Source: Frondihabitans sp. Leaf304
Lineage (GTDB): Bacteria; Actinomycetota; Actinomycetes; Actinomycetales; Microbacteriaceae
Assembly: GCF_001423105.1 (NCBI RefSeq)
Contig: NZ_LMNV01000002.1
Span: 398,744-462,743 of the forward strand
Reading direction: 5' to 3'
DNA length: 64,000 bases
Position numbers and translations under genes: made by a program. The notes under the pieces were generated by a model. The model did no database searches and was not told the origin of the DNA. It saw only the letters and a list, made by a program, of their open reading frames with translations. Positions 46,069-54,267 of the stretch are shown in pieces. Within the stretch, counting starts at the first letter, position 1; every line of letters starts with the position of its first letter.

Positions 46069-46932
46069 ATGCCCCGGGACTCACACGGTCATCTGACCCC
46101 CGGCCGGATCTCGCCGCTGCGACCGGTCCCCTCGTCGATCGTTCGTCCCGAGTACGTCGGCAAGGCGGCTCCCGCGGATTACATGGGCGGTGACGTCTAC
46201 GACGCGGCCACCATCGAGTTGATCCGCGAGTCGAGCCGGATCGCCGCCGATGCCATCACCGCCGTAGGCGAGGCGATACGACCGGGCGTGACGACCGAGC
46301 AGCTCGACGTGATCGCGCACGACTACGTCACCAGCCACGGCGCCTACCCGTCCACCCTCGGCTACCGGGGGTTTCCGAAATCGGTGTGCACGTCGGTGAA
46401 CGAGGTCATTTGCCACGGAATCCCCGACGACACCGTGCTGCTCGACGGCGACATCGTCAACATCGACATCACCGCGTACAAGAACGACGTTCACGGCGAT
46501 ACCAACCGCACGTTCGTCGTCGGCGACGCGCCCCAGACGACCGTCGACCTCGTCGAGCGCACCCGCGAAGCTCTGAACCGCGGCATCAAAGCCGTCGCCC
46601 CGGGGCGCCAGGTCAACGTGATCGGCCGAGCGATCGAGATGTACGCCAAGCGCTTCGGCTACGGGGTCGTCCGCGACTACACCGGCCACGGCGTCGGCCG
46701 CGCGTTCCACTCCGGCCTCATCATTCCCCACTACGACGCGCCGCAGTTCGACGACGTCATGGAGGTCGGGATGGTGTTCACGATCGAACCCATGCTCACG
46801 CTCGGCGGTGTCGACGCCGATATCTGGGCCGACGACTGGACGGTCACCACCCGCGACTTCTCTCTCACCGCCCAGTTCGAGCACACCATGGTCGTCACCG
46901 AGCGCGGCGCCGAAGTCCTCACCACCTACTAG
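46069..46932 (+). CDS. map: Methionine aminopeptidase type I
   Basis: A 287-residue metallopeptidase that removes the initiator Met. The pita-bread fold signatures are present: ITAVGEAIRPGVTTEQLD, YRGFPKSVCTSVNEVICHGIP, DGDIVNIDITAYKNDVHGDTNRTF (metal Asp pair), YTGHGVGRAFHSGL (His), and FTIEPML (Glu). An N-terminal extension of about 35 residues (SPLRPVPSSIVRPEYVGK) is usual in actinobacterial MapA-like forms. It is upstream of ppgK by 36 bp, so the two may be cotranscribed. Confidence 0.95.
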   Translation: MPRDSHGHLTPGRISPLRPVPSSIVRPEYVGKAAPADYMGGDVYDAATIELIRESSRIAADAITAVGEAIRPGVTTEQLDVIAHDYVTSHGAYPSTLGYRGFPKSVCTSVNEVICHGIPDDTVLLDGDIVNIDITAYKNDVHGDTNRTFVVGDAPQTTVDLVERTREALNRGIKAVAPGRQVNVIGRAIEMYAKRFGYGVVRDYTGHGVGRAFHSGLIIPHYDAPQFDDVMEVGMVFTIEPMLTLGGVDADIWADDWTVTTRDFSLTAQFEHTMVVTERGAEVLTTY

Positions 46933-46968
46933 ACACTCCACCCCTCCCCTTTAGAAAGGCAGTTCCCC

Positions 46969-47730
46969 ATGACCACCAAGGCAGTGGGCATCGACATCGG
47001 CGGTACCGGCATCAAAGGCGCCATCGTCGACGTCGAGTCGGGCGAGCTCGTCACCGATCGCATCAAGAAGCCGACCCCGGCGGGCGGCGAACCGGATGCC
47101 ATCGTCGCCGTCGTCAAAGAGATCATCGAAGAGCTCGGCGACGACGCAACTGAACTGCACGTCGGCGTGTGCTTTCCCGCCGCCATCATGGATGGCAAGA
47201 CCCTCTCGGCCGCCAACGTCTCGAAGAAGTGGATCGACTTCGAGGCCGAGAAGCTCTTCGAGTCGACCCTCGGAAAGCCGATCCACTTCGTCAACGACGC
47301 CGACGCCGCCGGGTACGCCGAGTCGCAGTTCGGTGCCGCGAAGGGTGTCGCAGGTCTCGTCATCATGACCACCCTCGGCACCGGTATCGGCACCGCACTC
47401 ATCCACGACGGTGTCCTCATCGTCAACGCCGAGCTTGGCCACCTCGAGATCGAGGGCAAAGACTACGAGACGAAGGCCTCGTTCGCCGCCAAGGAGCGCG
47501 ATGACCTCAGCTGGAAGCACTGGGCCAAGCGCCTGCAGAAGTACTACTCCCGCCTCGAGGCGCTGCTCTACCCTCGGTTGATCATCGTCGGCGGCGGCGT
47601 GTCGAAGCACTACGACGAATTCTTGCCGCTCCTCGACCTGCGCGCCGAGATCGTGCCGGCGAAGCTGCGCAACAACGCGGGCATCCTCGGGGCCGCGGCC
47701 CTGGCAGCCGAGTCGAAGCCGTCCTTCTAG
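46969..47730 (+). CDS. ppgK: Polyphosphate glucokinase
   Basis: A 253-residue ROK-type kinase that phosphorylates glucose with inorganic polyphosphate (and often ATP). The phosphate-1 motif is GIDIGGTGIKGAIVD, the glucose site HFVNDADAAGYAE, the adenosine-side motif TLGTGIGTALIHDG, and the basic WKHWAKRLQKYYSRLEALL segment is the polyphosphate-binding part characteristic of PpgK. A GAAAGG site precedes the ATG. The order map-ppgK-rnpB is common in actinobacteria. It ends before a strong shared terminator. Confidence 0.93.
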   Translation: MTTKAVGIDIGGTGIKGAIVDVESGELVTDRIKKPTPAGGEPDAIVAVVKEIIEELGDDATELHVGVCFPAAIMDGKTLSAANVSKKWIDFEAEKLFESTLGKPIHFVNDADAAGYAESQFGAAKGVAGLVIMTTLGTGIGTALIHDGVLIVNAELGHLEIEGKDYETKASFAAKERDDLSWKHWAKRLQKYYSRLEALLYPRLIIVGGGVSKHYDEFLPLLDLRAEIVPAKLRNNAGILGAAALAAESKPSF

Positions 47731-47773
47731 GGCAGTCGTTTCGGGCCGTCGCTCGCAGGAGCGGCAGAACGAT

Positions 47774-47829
47774 AACAGGCGAAGGATCCGGCACCCCGGC
47801 AACGGGCTGCTGGATCCTTCGCCTGTTTC
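47774..47829. terminator. Terminator shared by ppgK and rnpB
   Basis: AACAGGCGAAGGATCC (47774-47789) is exactly complementary to 47812-47827, with A-rich and T-rich ends. It lies between ppgK and the 3' end of the convergent RNase P RNA gene. Confidence 0.88.
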
Positions 47830-47835
47830 GGTCGT

Positions 47836-48250
47836 GGGCGAATGGGCCGGCTAGTACGCCGGGTTCTGTCTTGCCTCGCAGCCGCTTGCGCAACCGGTGA
47901 GGCATGGACGGCCATCTATCTCGGCTCTACGTTGCCGCAGCGCTCTAGCGGTCTACCCGAGGGCTGGACGAGCAGTCTCATGCGCCCTCTGTCTGACCTT
48001 GCTCCGGGCGAGGTTTACCTAGCCGGTCGGTCACCCGAACCGCTGGTGGTCTCTTACACCACCGTTTCACCCTTACCCCGTCGCGCCTCCGAAGAGGGCG
48101 CCGTGGCGGTCTACTTTCTGTTGCACTGTCTCGCGGGTTGCCCCGGGTGGGTGTTACCCACCGCCCTGCTCTGTGGAGCCCGGACGTTCCTCGGCGCGAT
48201 GCCCTTGCGAGCTCCGCGACGCGACCGTCTTGCCGACCCATTCGCGAGAC
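47836..48250 (-). ncRNA. rnpB: RNase P RNA, bacterial class A
   Basis: The catalytic RNA of RNase P, which cuts 5' leaders from tRNA precursors. Read on the minus strand it has the conserved 5' core GAGGAACGTCCGGGCTCC, the ACAGAAAGTAGACCGCC stretch, and near the 3' end the GACAGAACCCGGCGTAC core. P1 forms between GCGAATGGGTC (48246-48236) and GGCCCATTCGC (47848-47838). Exact ends are estimated from the P1 helix and may shift by several nt. Confidence 0.95.
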
Positions 48251-48273
48251 AAGCCTAGCGGGGTGGGCTCGGG

Positions 48274-49014
48274 TCAGATGCCCGACTCGTCCGTCCGCAC
48301 CAGGACGGCCTGGCTGTCGGGGCAGAGCAGCACGTCGTCGGGGGCGGCGGAACGGACCGCCGCCAGGTCGCTGCCGGTGAGTTCGACGCCGCTGGCGCTC
48401 GAGACCCGAGCACGCAGGTGGGAGGCTCCGACTCCGTAGCGCTCGCGCTGGCGCTCGTACAGGGCGAGGAGGTCGGCGGGGATGCGGCCGGCGATCGTCT
48501 CACGGTCGGCGATGGCGTGGCCTCGCTCGGATTCGATCTGGGCGAGCGACGCTTCGCGCGAGGTGGCGAGCTCGGTCTTCGAAGCGGCGATCGCGTCGAG
48601 TTCGGACTGCGTGCCGGCGACGACGGCGCTGGTCTGTTCGACCCGATCCATCACCTCCAGCTCGATGTCTTCGAGGTTGCTCTGCCTCGAGGCGAGTGCC
48701 GTGAGCTCCTGTTCGAGAGCCTGGATGTCTTTGGGCGCTGACGACGACTGGAGTCGTTCCCGATCTCTCGCGATTCGCGCCTCGACGACGGTCACGTCGG
48801 ATTCGACGCGGGTCAGTTCGCGGCGAGCCGCCTCGAAGACGGCTTCTTCGGAAGTCAGGCGCACGCGGAGGGCGGCTGTCTGCTTCTCGTATTCGGCGAG
48901 CTGGGCGTTCTCGGGCAGCTGGCGAGCGCGGTGGGCAAGCTGCTGCGCTGTCGTGTCGAGGCGCTGCAGGTCGAGCAGGAGCGCCTGGTCGGCGGGGCTG
49001 GCTTTCTGGGGCAT
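48274..49014 (-). CDS. Coiled-coil protein of the CT398/DUF164 family with lost zinc ribbon
   Basis: A 246-residue protein: residues 1-180 are a long alpha-helical hairpin (LLLDLQRLDTTAQQLAHRA... TELATSREASLAQIESERG), followed by the C-terminal domain. In the family this end is a C4 zinc ribbon with two CxxC knuckles. Here the first knuckle reads RARVSSASGVEL, with serines where cysteines are expected, and the second reads LLCPDSQAVLVRT, keeping one Cys. Zinc binding is therefore unlikely although the fold's hydrophobic pattern and the end VLVRT remain. It lies between nif3 and rnpB, the usual neighbours. Function is unknown. Confidence 0.82.
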   Translation of the reverse strand: MPQKASPADQALLLDLQRLDTTAQQLAHRARQLPENAQLAEYEKQTAALRVRLTSEEAVFEAARRELTRVESDVTVVEARIARDRERLQSSSAPKDIQALEQELTALASRQSNLEDIELEVMDRVEQTSAVVAGTQSELDAIAASKTELATSREASLAQIESERGHAIADRETIAGRIPADLLALYERQRERYGVGASHLRARVSSASGVELTGSDLAAVRSAAPDDVLLCPDSQAVLVRTDESGI

Positions 49015-49058
49015 TAAGTCTCACTTGCGTTCGGTGCGGAAAGCGGAAGGAGCCGGTC

Positions 49059-49883
49059 TCACTGGAGGACGGCGAAATCCCAGGGGTCGGTGCGGAGCTC
49101 CGAGACGGAGACCTCGACGCCGGGAAGGGCGGCGCGCAGCTCTGCGGCCGCCGTGTCGAGCCAGAGCCATTCGCTGGCCCAGTGCGACACGTCGACGAGC
49201 GCCGGGCCCTGCCCGAGAAGCATGCGGTCGCGCGCGTCGGAGGCCGGGTGGTGGCGGAGGTCGCTGGTGATGTAGACGTCGGCGCCCACGACGGACGGGT
49301 TGTCGAGCAGCGAGTCGCCCGCACCGCCGCACAGGGCGACGGTCTGGATAACCCGGTCGGATGCCCCGGCCACGCGGACTCCCCCGGCGACCGGCGGCAG
49401 GATGTCGGCGAGGGCTCGGGCGAGAGCCACGAGTGTGACCCGCTGCGGCAGGCGCCCGACGATGCCGAGCCCGGTCGTGCCGGTGGAATCGCCAGACGAC
49501 GTCTCGAGCGGAGCTTGATCGACGAGGCCCAATCGGGCTGCGATCGCTCGCGATGTGCCGGTCCCGACGACGTCGGCATTGGTGTGGGCAGCAAGAAGTG
49601 CGCAGGATCCGCGAATGAGTCGAGCGAGCACAGCGCCCTTGGTCGTGGACTCGGCGACGCTCGTCACACCGTGGAACAGCAGCGGGTGGTGGACGAGCAG
49701 CAGATCGGCGCCGACCTCGATCGCCTCATCGGCGGTATCGAGTACCGCGTCGACTGCAAGGTGAATGCGGCCCACAGTCGCGGTCGGATCACCAGAGACG
49801 AGCCCCGGGGAATCCCAGCCAGAGGCTCCCGAGAGGGGCCAGAGTGCTTCGACGGCTGCGCCGACGGCTTCGAGTGTGACCAC
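49059..49883 (-). CDS. Nif3-like dinuclear metal centre protein
   Basis: A 274-residue NIF3/DUF34 protein. Metal ligands are visible in LLLVHHPLLFHG, AHTNAD, TSDLRHHPA and SHWASEW near the C-terminus, forming the dinuclear site of a hexameric toroid. It has been linked to GTP cyclohydrolase-like chemistry, but no function is settled. The GTG start at 49883 is preceded by TAGGCT with 6 nt between, and no Shine-Dalgarno sequence is seen. It is cotranscribed with the coiled-coil gene downstream, 44 bp away. Confidence 0.9.
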   Translation of the reverse strand: MVTLEAVGAAVEALWPLSGASGWDSPGLVSGDPTATVGRIHLAVDAVLDTADEAIEVGADLLLVHHPLLFHGVTSVAESTTKGAVLARLIRGSCALLAAHTNADVVGTGTSRAIAARLGLVDQAPLETSSGDSTGTTGLGIVGRLPQRVTLVALARALADILPPVAGGVRVAGASDRVIQTVALCGGAGDSLLDNPSVVGADVYITSDLRHHPASDARDRMLLGQGPALVDVSHWASEWLWLDTAAAELRAALPGVEVSVSELRTDPWDFAVLQ

Positions 49884-49908
49884 CGGTCAAGCCTAGTCGA
49901 CCGGCGAT

Positions 49909-51273
49909 TCAGGCTCGGGCGGCGGTCGAGCCTGGGGAATCGGTAGCCGAGCCGTCAGGCGCGCTGGCCAATCGGTCGCCGGCCGGGCCCTTACGACCGT
50001 CGACAGCAACGACGATTACGAATGCCAGCACAAGCGCCGCTGCGAGACCCCCGACGACGGAGAGCTCGCGGGGCACGCCGTGCACCTGCACCAGCGACAG
50101 GAGGTACCCCTGCCAGGCGAAGGCGGACGACGTGGTTCGAATTAGTCCTTCGCCGATGACGACGCCGACGACGACCGCGAGAGCGAGGGTCAGACCGGAC
50201 GAGCGGTTCGACATGCTGCCCGCGGCCGCCCGGGTGCGGAGCGCGATGCGCCCCAGGGCGATGCCGATCCAGGCCGCGGCCGGAACGGCGATCGCTCCGA
50301 GCGCGGCGGAGGGGGTGACCGGTGCACCGATGGCGTTGACGAGGACGGCTGCGATCACGACGACGACCGCGAGGGCGGAAAGCGAGGCGACCAGGATCCT
50401 GGTGCTCGCCCGGGCGGGAACGCCCGCCTCGGCACTGGGCTGGCCGGGTGATGTGGGGGTTCCGTGCTCGAGCAGTTCTTCGTCGGCGAGGCGGGCGCGC
50501 TCGGCGTGGACGTTCCTCGACGCGTCGTCGACCGCGGGGATGTCACCGGCGGTCACGACGGGGAGCTCTGCGGCCGTCTTGCGGAGTCGGAGCGGAACGA
50601 GTCCTTCGCCCGTGGGGGTCTGGTCGACCGTGACGAGCTCAGCGGCGGCGGCGTCTTTGTCAGCGCGCGGGTCTGCGTTCTTGCTTGAGCTCGCGTGTGC
50701 ATCGAGCTCGGTCGGTGTCGACTCTGTGGTGGGCGGCGGCGTGCGGTCGACGGAGATGAGGGGCGGGCCGCTCTGAATCGGAATCACGCCGGTGAAGTGC
50801 AGGCGGGTCTTCTCGAGCTCTTCGAGAGCCTCGTCGGTGCCGATCCGGCGGATCTCGGCCTCCCAGGCGGCGAAGCGCGCGGCTTCGGTGGCGCGGAGCT
50901 GCATCTGCGCCTGCAAGATGCCGATCAGGTCGATCGTCGCGGTGTCGTCGGTGTGGCGTCCGACGAGAGGGACGAGGTGTTCGTCTTCCAGCGAGCCGCG
51001 CTCGGGAGGCTGGGGGAAGCTGCGCTCGACCGGCTCGGGAACGAGGGTGTCTTCGGGAAAGTCGTCGAGGTCGTTCGGAGCTGCGAGCGAGTCGTCGGTA
51101 GCTGCGCTCTCGGTGACCGGGCTGGTGATGACTGAGCCCTCGATGACTGCGGTCTCGGAGGTTGCGCTCACGGTGGGGATATCGTCGGTCTGAGGAGTCT
51201 CGGCGGGGCGTTCGTCGGCCTCCATGATGGCTGTCACCACCCCTAAACTGCTCGACTCGCGCTGGTGTTCCAT
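49909..51273 (-). CDS. Hypothetical membrane protein with acidic cytoplasmic domain
   Basis: A 454-residue protein I do not recognise. The first 290 residues are soluble, acidic and Ser/Thr/Pro-rich, with one ordered-looking helical patch, TATIDLIGILQAQMQLRATEAARFAAWEAEIRRIG. The C-terminal third has about four transmembrane helices (ILVASLSALAVVVVIAAVLV, ALGAIAVPAAAWIGIALGRI, LTLALAVVVGVVIGEGL, ELSVVGGLAAALVLAFVIVV). The start is set at ATG 51273 because TATCAT ends 6 nt upstream; a GTG or ATG further up would lie inside the promoter. An internal ATG at codon 17 is an alternative. It is just upstream of nif3, 25 bp apart. Confidence 0.6.
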   Translation of the reverse strand: MEHQRESSSLGVVTAIMEADERPAETPQTDDIPTVSATSETAVIEGSVITSPVTESAATDDSLAAPNDLDDFPEDTLVPEPVERSFPQPPERGSLEDEHLVPLVGRHTDDTATIDLIGILQAQMQLRATEAARFAAWEAEIRRIGTDEALEELEKTRLHFTGVIPIQSGPPLISVDRTPPPTTESTPTELDAHASSSKNADPRADKDAAAAELVTVDQTPTGEGLVPLRLRKTAAELPVVTAGDIPAVDDASRNVHAERARLADEELLEHGTPTSPGQPSAEAGVPARASTRILVASLSALAVVVVIAAVLVNAIGAPVTPSAALGAIAVPAAAWIGIALGRIALRTRAAAGSMSNRSSGLTLALAVVVGVVIGEGLIRTTSSAFAWQGYLLSLVQVHGVPRELSVVGGLAAALVLAFVIVVAVDGRKGPAGDRLASAPDGSATDSPGSTAARA

Positions 51274-51342
51274 GGCGGAATGATATGCGCTCACATGTCG
51301 GTATTTGTCATGACGCGCCGCGCACTCTCGTCTCACTCCCCC

Positions 51343-51412
51343 GTGAGTGTTCGTCATTGTCCCCGATCTGCTGATACCCGGCCCGATTCATCAGCAGATC
51401 GCGGACACTCAC
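51343..51412. repeat. 70-bp inverted repeat
   Basis: GTGAGTGT-TCG (51343-51353), then 10 unpaired nt, then CGATCTGCTGAT (51364-51375), faces ATCAGCAGATCG-CGGACACTCAC (51390-51412). This gives a 23-bp stem with one side bulge and a GC-rich loop. It lies in the divergent gap between the membrane-protein gene and the GH25 gene. Confidence 0.75.
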
Positions 51413-51556
51413 CCGGCTACCGACGGGCTGAGAGGCTGTAAGTGACTAATGCGGGTGACGGGGGTGAGCGCTTAGGGTGAGAGCGCCGATTGCACGTGCG
51501 CCTGTCAGCGTGCGTCGGCAAAGGCTTGTTCAGATCGTCTTCCGAGGGGGAAGCGC

Positions 51557-53173
51557 ATGCATCGTTCCATCCGCCGCCGGGTCGCCGTCGGCCTCGCCAC
51601 CGTGACCGTGTCGGCTCTCGTGGCCGTCGCCGGGGCTTCGGCGGCGGTGGCTGCGCCGTCGTCCAGCTTTCCGAAGGGCATCGATGTCTCGGAGTGGCAA
51701 AGCCACTTCCAGGGCAACCCCGACGTCGACTGGACCGCACAGAAGGCCGCCGGTGTGCAGTTCGCGCTCATCAAGGCGAGCGGCGGCTACAAGGTGACGA
51801 ACGAGGCGTTCGCCGATCAGTGGAACGGCGCGTACAACGCGGGCCTTATTCGAGGTGCGTACCACCTCGCTGCTCCCAACCTGCCCTCGACGAATCTGAC
51901 GAAGAACGCGATCACGCAGGCGGACTATTTCGCATCAAAGGCGTCTGACACCGCCCAGGGCAAGCTCTGGTCCGCTGGGGGCCAGACGTTGCCTCCGGTC
52001 CTCGACATCGAGAAGAACAATCAGCAGACGACGATCAACGCCTGCTTCGGCATGACGCCTACGCAGCTCCAATCGTGGATCAAGTCGTATTTGGCCGAGG
52101 TTACGGCGAAGGTCGGCCGCACCCCGATCATCTACACCTCGCGCGATTTCTGGACAGAGTGCGTCGGCAACTCGACGAAAACGTTCGCCGGAACCGCCCT
52201 CTGGCAGGCCAGCTACGACTCCACGGTCGGGGCCATCCCATCGAGCTGGGCGACCTGGACCATGTGGCAGTGGCGCGAGGGGAAGAACACCGCGGGCAAC
52301 GGCGGCACCGACTACGACCAGGACGTCTACAACGGCACCCTCACGTCGCTCCACCTCCTCGCCGACCCCACCTACGGCCACGGCACGAGCACCGCGCCGC
52401 GTTTGCACGACTTCAACGGCGATAAGAAGAACGACCTGCTCGTGGTGTCGTCGGCCGGCGGGGCCTACTTCTACAAGGGCAACGCCAAGGGGTACCTCCT
52501 CTCGTCGTCGAGTGTCGCGATGGGCTCCGGCCTGAAGTCGTACAACGCCTTCGCTGCGGTAGGAAAGATCAAGTCGTCGGGGTATGCCGGCCTCTACGCG
52601 CGGTCGTCGTCGGGCACGCTGTACTACTTCCCGATCGGCGCCACGGGCAAACTGGGCACTCGCGTGACCGCCGCCAAAGGCTGGAGCGCCCTGTCGAACA
52701 TCACCTCCGCCGGTGACTTCAATGGCGACGGTATCGCCGATCTCGTCGCGGTCGACAAGGTCGGAGTGCTCTGGGCCTACCTCGGCGCGGGCAACGGCAC
52801 ATTCAAGGGCCGCGTGCAGTTCGGCTCGGGCTGGAACTCCAAGACCGCACTCGTAGGCGCCGGCGACTTCACCGGAGACGGAAACGCCGACCTGCTCGCG
52901 CGCGACTCCGCCGGCCGACTCGCTCTGTACACGCACACCCCCTCGAGCGGCAGCCTCCGTGGCTCGACCCTGGCGAGCTCCGGCTGGAACAGCTACAAGC
53001 GCCTCTTCACCCCGGGTGACATCACCGGAGACGGCAAAGCCGATCTGATCGGTGTCGGCACCTCGGGCAAGACCTACCTGTTCCCCGGAACCGGCAAGGC
53101 CGCCACCCCGTTCGCCGCCCGCAAGGCCTTCGGAAGCTCGACGAGCTGGGGCACCAGGCTGTTCGTCGGCTGA
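51557..53173 (+). CDS. Secreted GH25 lysozyme-like hydrolase with FG-GAP repeats
   Basis: A 538-residue protein. A signal peptide (about 1-33, RRRVAVGLATVTVSALVAVAGASAAVAA) is followed by a GH25 muramidase domain (38-265): GIDVSEWQS, ALIKASGG, RGAYHLA, PPVLDIEKN (catalytic Asp-x-Glu) and TMWQWREG. The C-terminal half (278-535) has four calcium-binding-type repeats, DFNGDKKNDLL, DFNGDGIADLV, DFTGDGNADLL and DITGDGKADLI, suggesting a beta-propeller. GAGGGGGA precedes the ATG. It probably cleaves peptidoglycan outside the cell, in remodelling or against competitors; no phage genes surround it. Confidence 0.88.
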   Translation: MHRSIRRRVAVGLATVTVSALVAVAGASAAVAAPSSSFPKGIDVSEWQSHFQGNPDVDWTAQKAAGVQFALIKASGGYKVTNEAFADQWNGAYNAGLIRGAYHLAAPNLPSTNLTKNAITQADYFASKASDTAQGKLWSAGGQTLPPVLDIEKNNQQTTINACFGMTPTQLQSWIKSYLAEVTAKVGRTPIIYTSRDFWTECVGNSTKTFAGTALWQASYDSTVGAIPSSWATWTMWQWREGKNTAGNGGTDYDQDVYNGTLTSLHLLADPTYGHGTSTAPRLHDFNGDKKNDLLVVSSAGGAYFYKGNAKGYLLSSSSVAMGSGLKSYNAFAAVGKIKSSGYAGLYARSSSGTLYYFPIGATGKLGTRVTAAKGWSALSNITSAGDFNGDGIADLVAVDKVGVLWAYLGAGNGTFKGRVQFGSGWNSKTALVGAGDFTGDGNADLLARDSAGRLALYTHTPSSGSLRGSTLASSGWNSYKRLFTPGDITGDGKADLIGVGTSGKTYLFPGTGKAATPFAARKAFGSSTSWGTRLFVG

Positions 53174-53202
53174 CCTGCCGATTACGGCCCAAGAAACGAC
53201 AG

Positions 53203-53246
53203 AGAGCAGGATCCGAGACCTCGTGTGGTCTCGGATCCTGCTCTTT
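53203..53246 (+). terminator. Terminator after the GH25 gene
   Basis: AGAGCAGGATCCGAGACC, loop TCGTGT, then the exact complement followed by TTT: an 18-bp perfect stem 30 bp after the stop codon. Confidence 0.93.
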
Positions 53247-53344
53247 CGAGTGGAGCCTGATCCTCGCTCCATTCGATCCGCCGAATCGGATCGAAGCATT
53301 GCGACAGCTCGAGCCCTCAGCTCAACTGCTGCCACGCCGCGTGG

Positions 53345-53458
53345 CGACGCCTTCTTTCCGCTCAGAGAAAGAGGGGCGTCGTCCCCAAACCCGAACTTAG
53401 AGGTTCGGGCGCCCGGAATCCATAGGTTTGCAACGAGTTCATCGAACTGTTACAAACC
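53345..53458. repeat. Three consecutive hairpins between convergent genes
   Basis: CGACGCC..CTTTC with GAAAG..GGCGTCG (53345-53381), CCCGAAC with GTTCGGG (53390-53409), and GGTTTGCAACGAGTTC with GAACTGTTACAAACC (53425-53458, one bulge and one mismatch). The second can terminate the TetR gene on the minus strand (TTT follows it). No gene is visible in 53174-53497. Confidence 0.6.
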
Positions 53459-53497
53459 GGGCCGGTCGGATTGTTTTGGCCACCCGCACCCTGAATA

Positions 53498-54133
53498 TCA
53501 GCGAGAGGAGACGATCGATAACAGGTGTCGCGCAGATTCCATCCGCTCCGGCCGGACGAGGGCGGGGAAAAGCAACTCCCACATATCGCGAATACGGTCG
53601 AGCAGATCGCGTCGCTGGCGCAGAGTGTCGGAGACGAGCTGCACTCCGGTGTAGCTCGGGATGATGTACTCGGCCACTCGACGCGGGTCGAGATGCTCGA
53701 AGAGGTCGCCCTGCTCCTGGCCGAGGGTGACGAGGGTCTCGAACGAGTCGATCCACTCGAGGTAGGGGTTCTCTGCGGAGAGCTCCGACGCCGTGCCATC
53801 GGTGGTCAGGCGGATGCCGGCGCTCACGATGGTCTCGCTGATCAGCTGGTGAGCGAGGCTCGCGCACATGCGCAGCATCCCCTCCACAGCGCTCTCGGCC
53901 TCGGCTAGCGCTTTGCCGGCCGCCACGCGAGCGACCCTGTGCTGCTCGTCGATGACGGCGTTCGCGATCTCGTCTTTGGAGTGGAAGTGGAAGTACATCG
54001 CTCCCCGTGTGACACCGGCCTCGTCGGCGATGAGGTCGAGCGACGCGTTTGCGTAACCGCGAGCGTTGAAGACGGTGGCGGCGCCATGGATCACTGCTGC
54101 CCGTGTCGCGAGGGCTCTCTCCTGGGTCGGCAC
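53498..54133 (-). CDS. TetR-family regulator, ScbR/ArpA-like
   Basis: A 211-residue repressor-type protein. The N-terminal helix-turn-helix (about 8-55: ATRAAVIHGAATVFNARGYANASLDLIADEAGVTRGAMYFHFHSKDEI, split by helices) closely resembles gamma-butyrolactone receptors ArpA/ScbR, including the FHFxSKxxIAxAxxDEQ stretch. The C-terminal ligand domain is helical and diverged. A GTG start at 54133 follows TACGCT with 6 nt between, so the mRNA is probably leaderless. A 24-bp dyad over the -35 position suggests autorepression. No butyrolactone synthase gene is present in the window, and its ligand and target genes are unknown. Confidence 0.87.
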   Translation of the reverse strand: MPTQERALATRAAVIHGAATVFNARGYANASLDLIADEAGVTRGAMYFHFHSKDEIANAVIDEQHRVARVAAGKALAEAESAVEGMLRMCASLAHQLISETIVSAGIRLTTDGTASELSAENPYLEWIDSFETLVTLGQEQGDLFEHLDPRRVAEYIIPSYTGVQLVSDTLRQRRDLLDRIRDMWELLFPALVRPERMESARHLLSIVSSR

Positions 54134-54160
54134 GAGTAGAGCGTACCGGGGTGGCCGAGG

Positions 54161-54184
54161 GAAACAGGTTGATCGGACTGTTTC
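54161..54184. promoter_or_regulatory. Probable operator of the TetR gene
   Basis: GAAACAG, 10 nt, CTGTTTC. The left arm lies at the expected -35 position of the -10 hexamer TACGCT (54145-54140 on the minus strand), so binding would block the promoter. Size and symmetry fit a TetR dimer site. Confidence 0.6.
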
Positions 54185-54220
54185 GGTGAGGCGCCGAGGG
54201 AACGCCGGTGTCGCTCACCG

Positions 54221-54264
54221 TTTTACGCATTGCTGACCGATTATTCGGTGAGCGATGCCTAAAA
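54221..54264. terminator. Hairpin at the end of the esterase gene
   Basis: TTTTACGCATTGCTGACCGA faces TCGGTGAGCGATGCCTAAAA: 20-bp arms with three mismatches, bounded by T and A runs. A third copy of the arm core, TCGCTCACCG, lies next to it at 54211-54220. It terminates the esterase transcript on the minus strand. Confidence 0.65.
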
Positions 54265-54267
54265 CGA

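Noticed and set aside
47842-48258. Protein-coding frame over the RNase P RNA
   Set aside because: A long open frame exists on the plus strand, but the region folds as and contains the conserved cores of rnpB on the minus strand.
51557-53173. Phage endolysin or prophage remnant
   Set aside because: The GH25 protein has a signal peptide and FG-GAP repeats, and no holin, integrase or structural phage gene is nearby.
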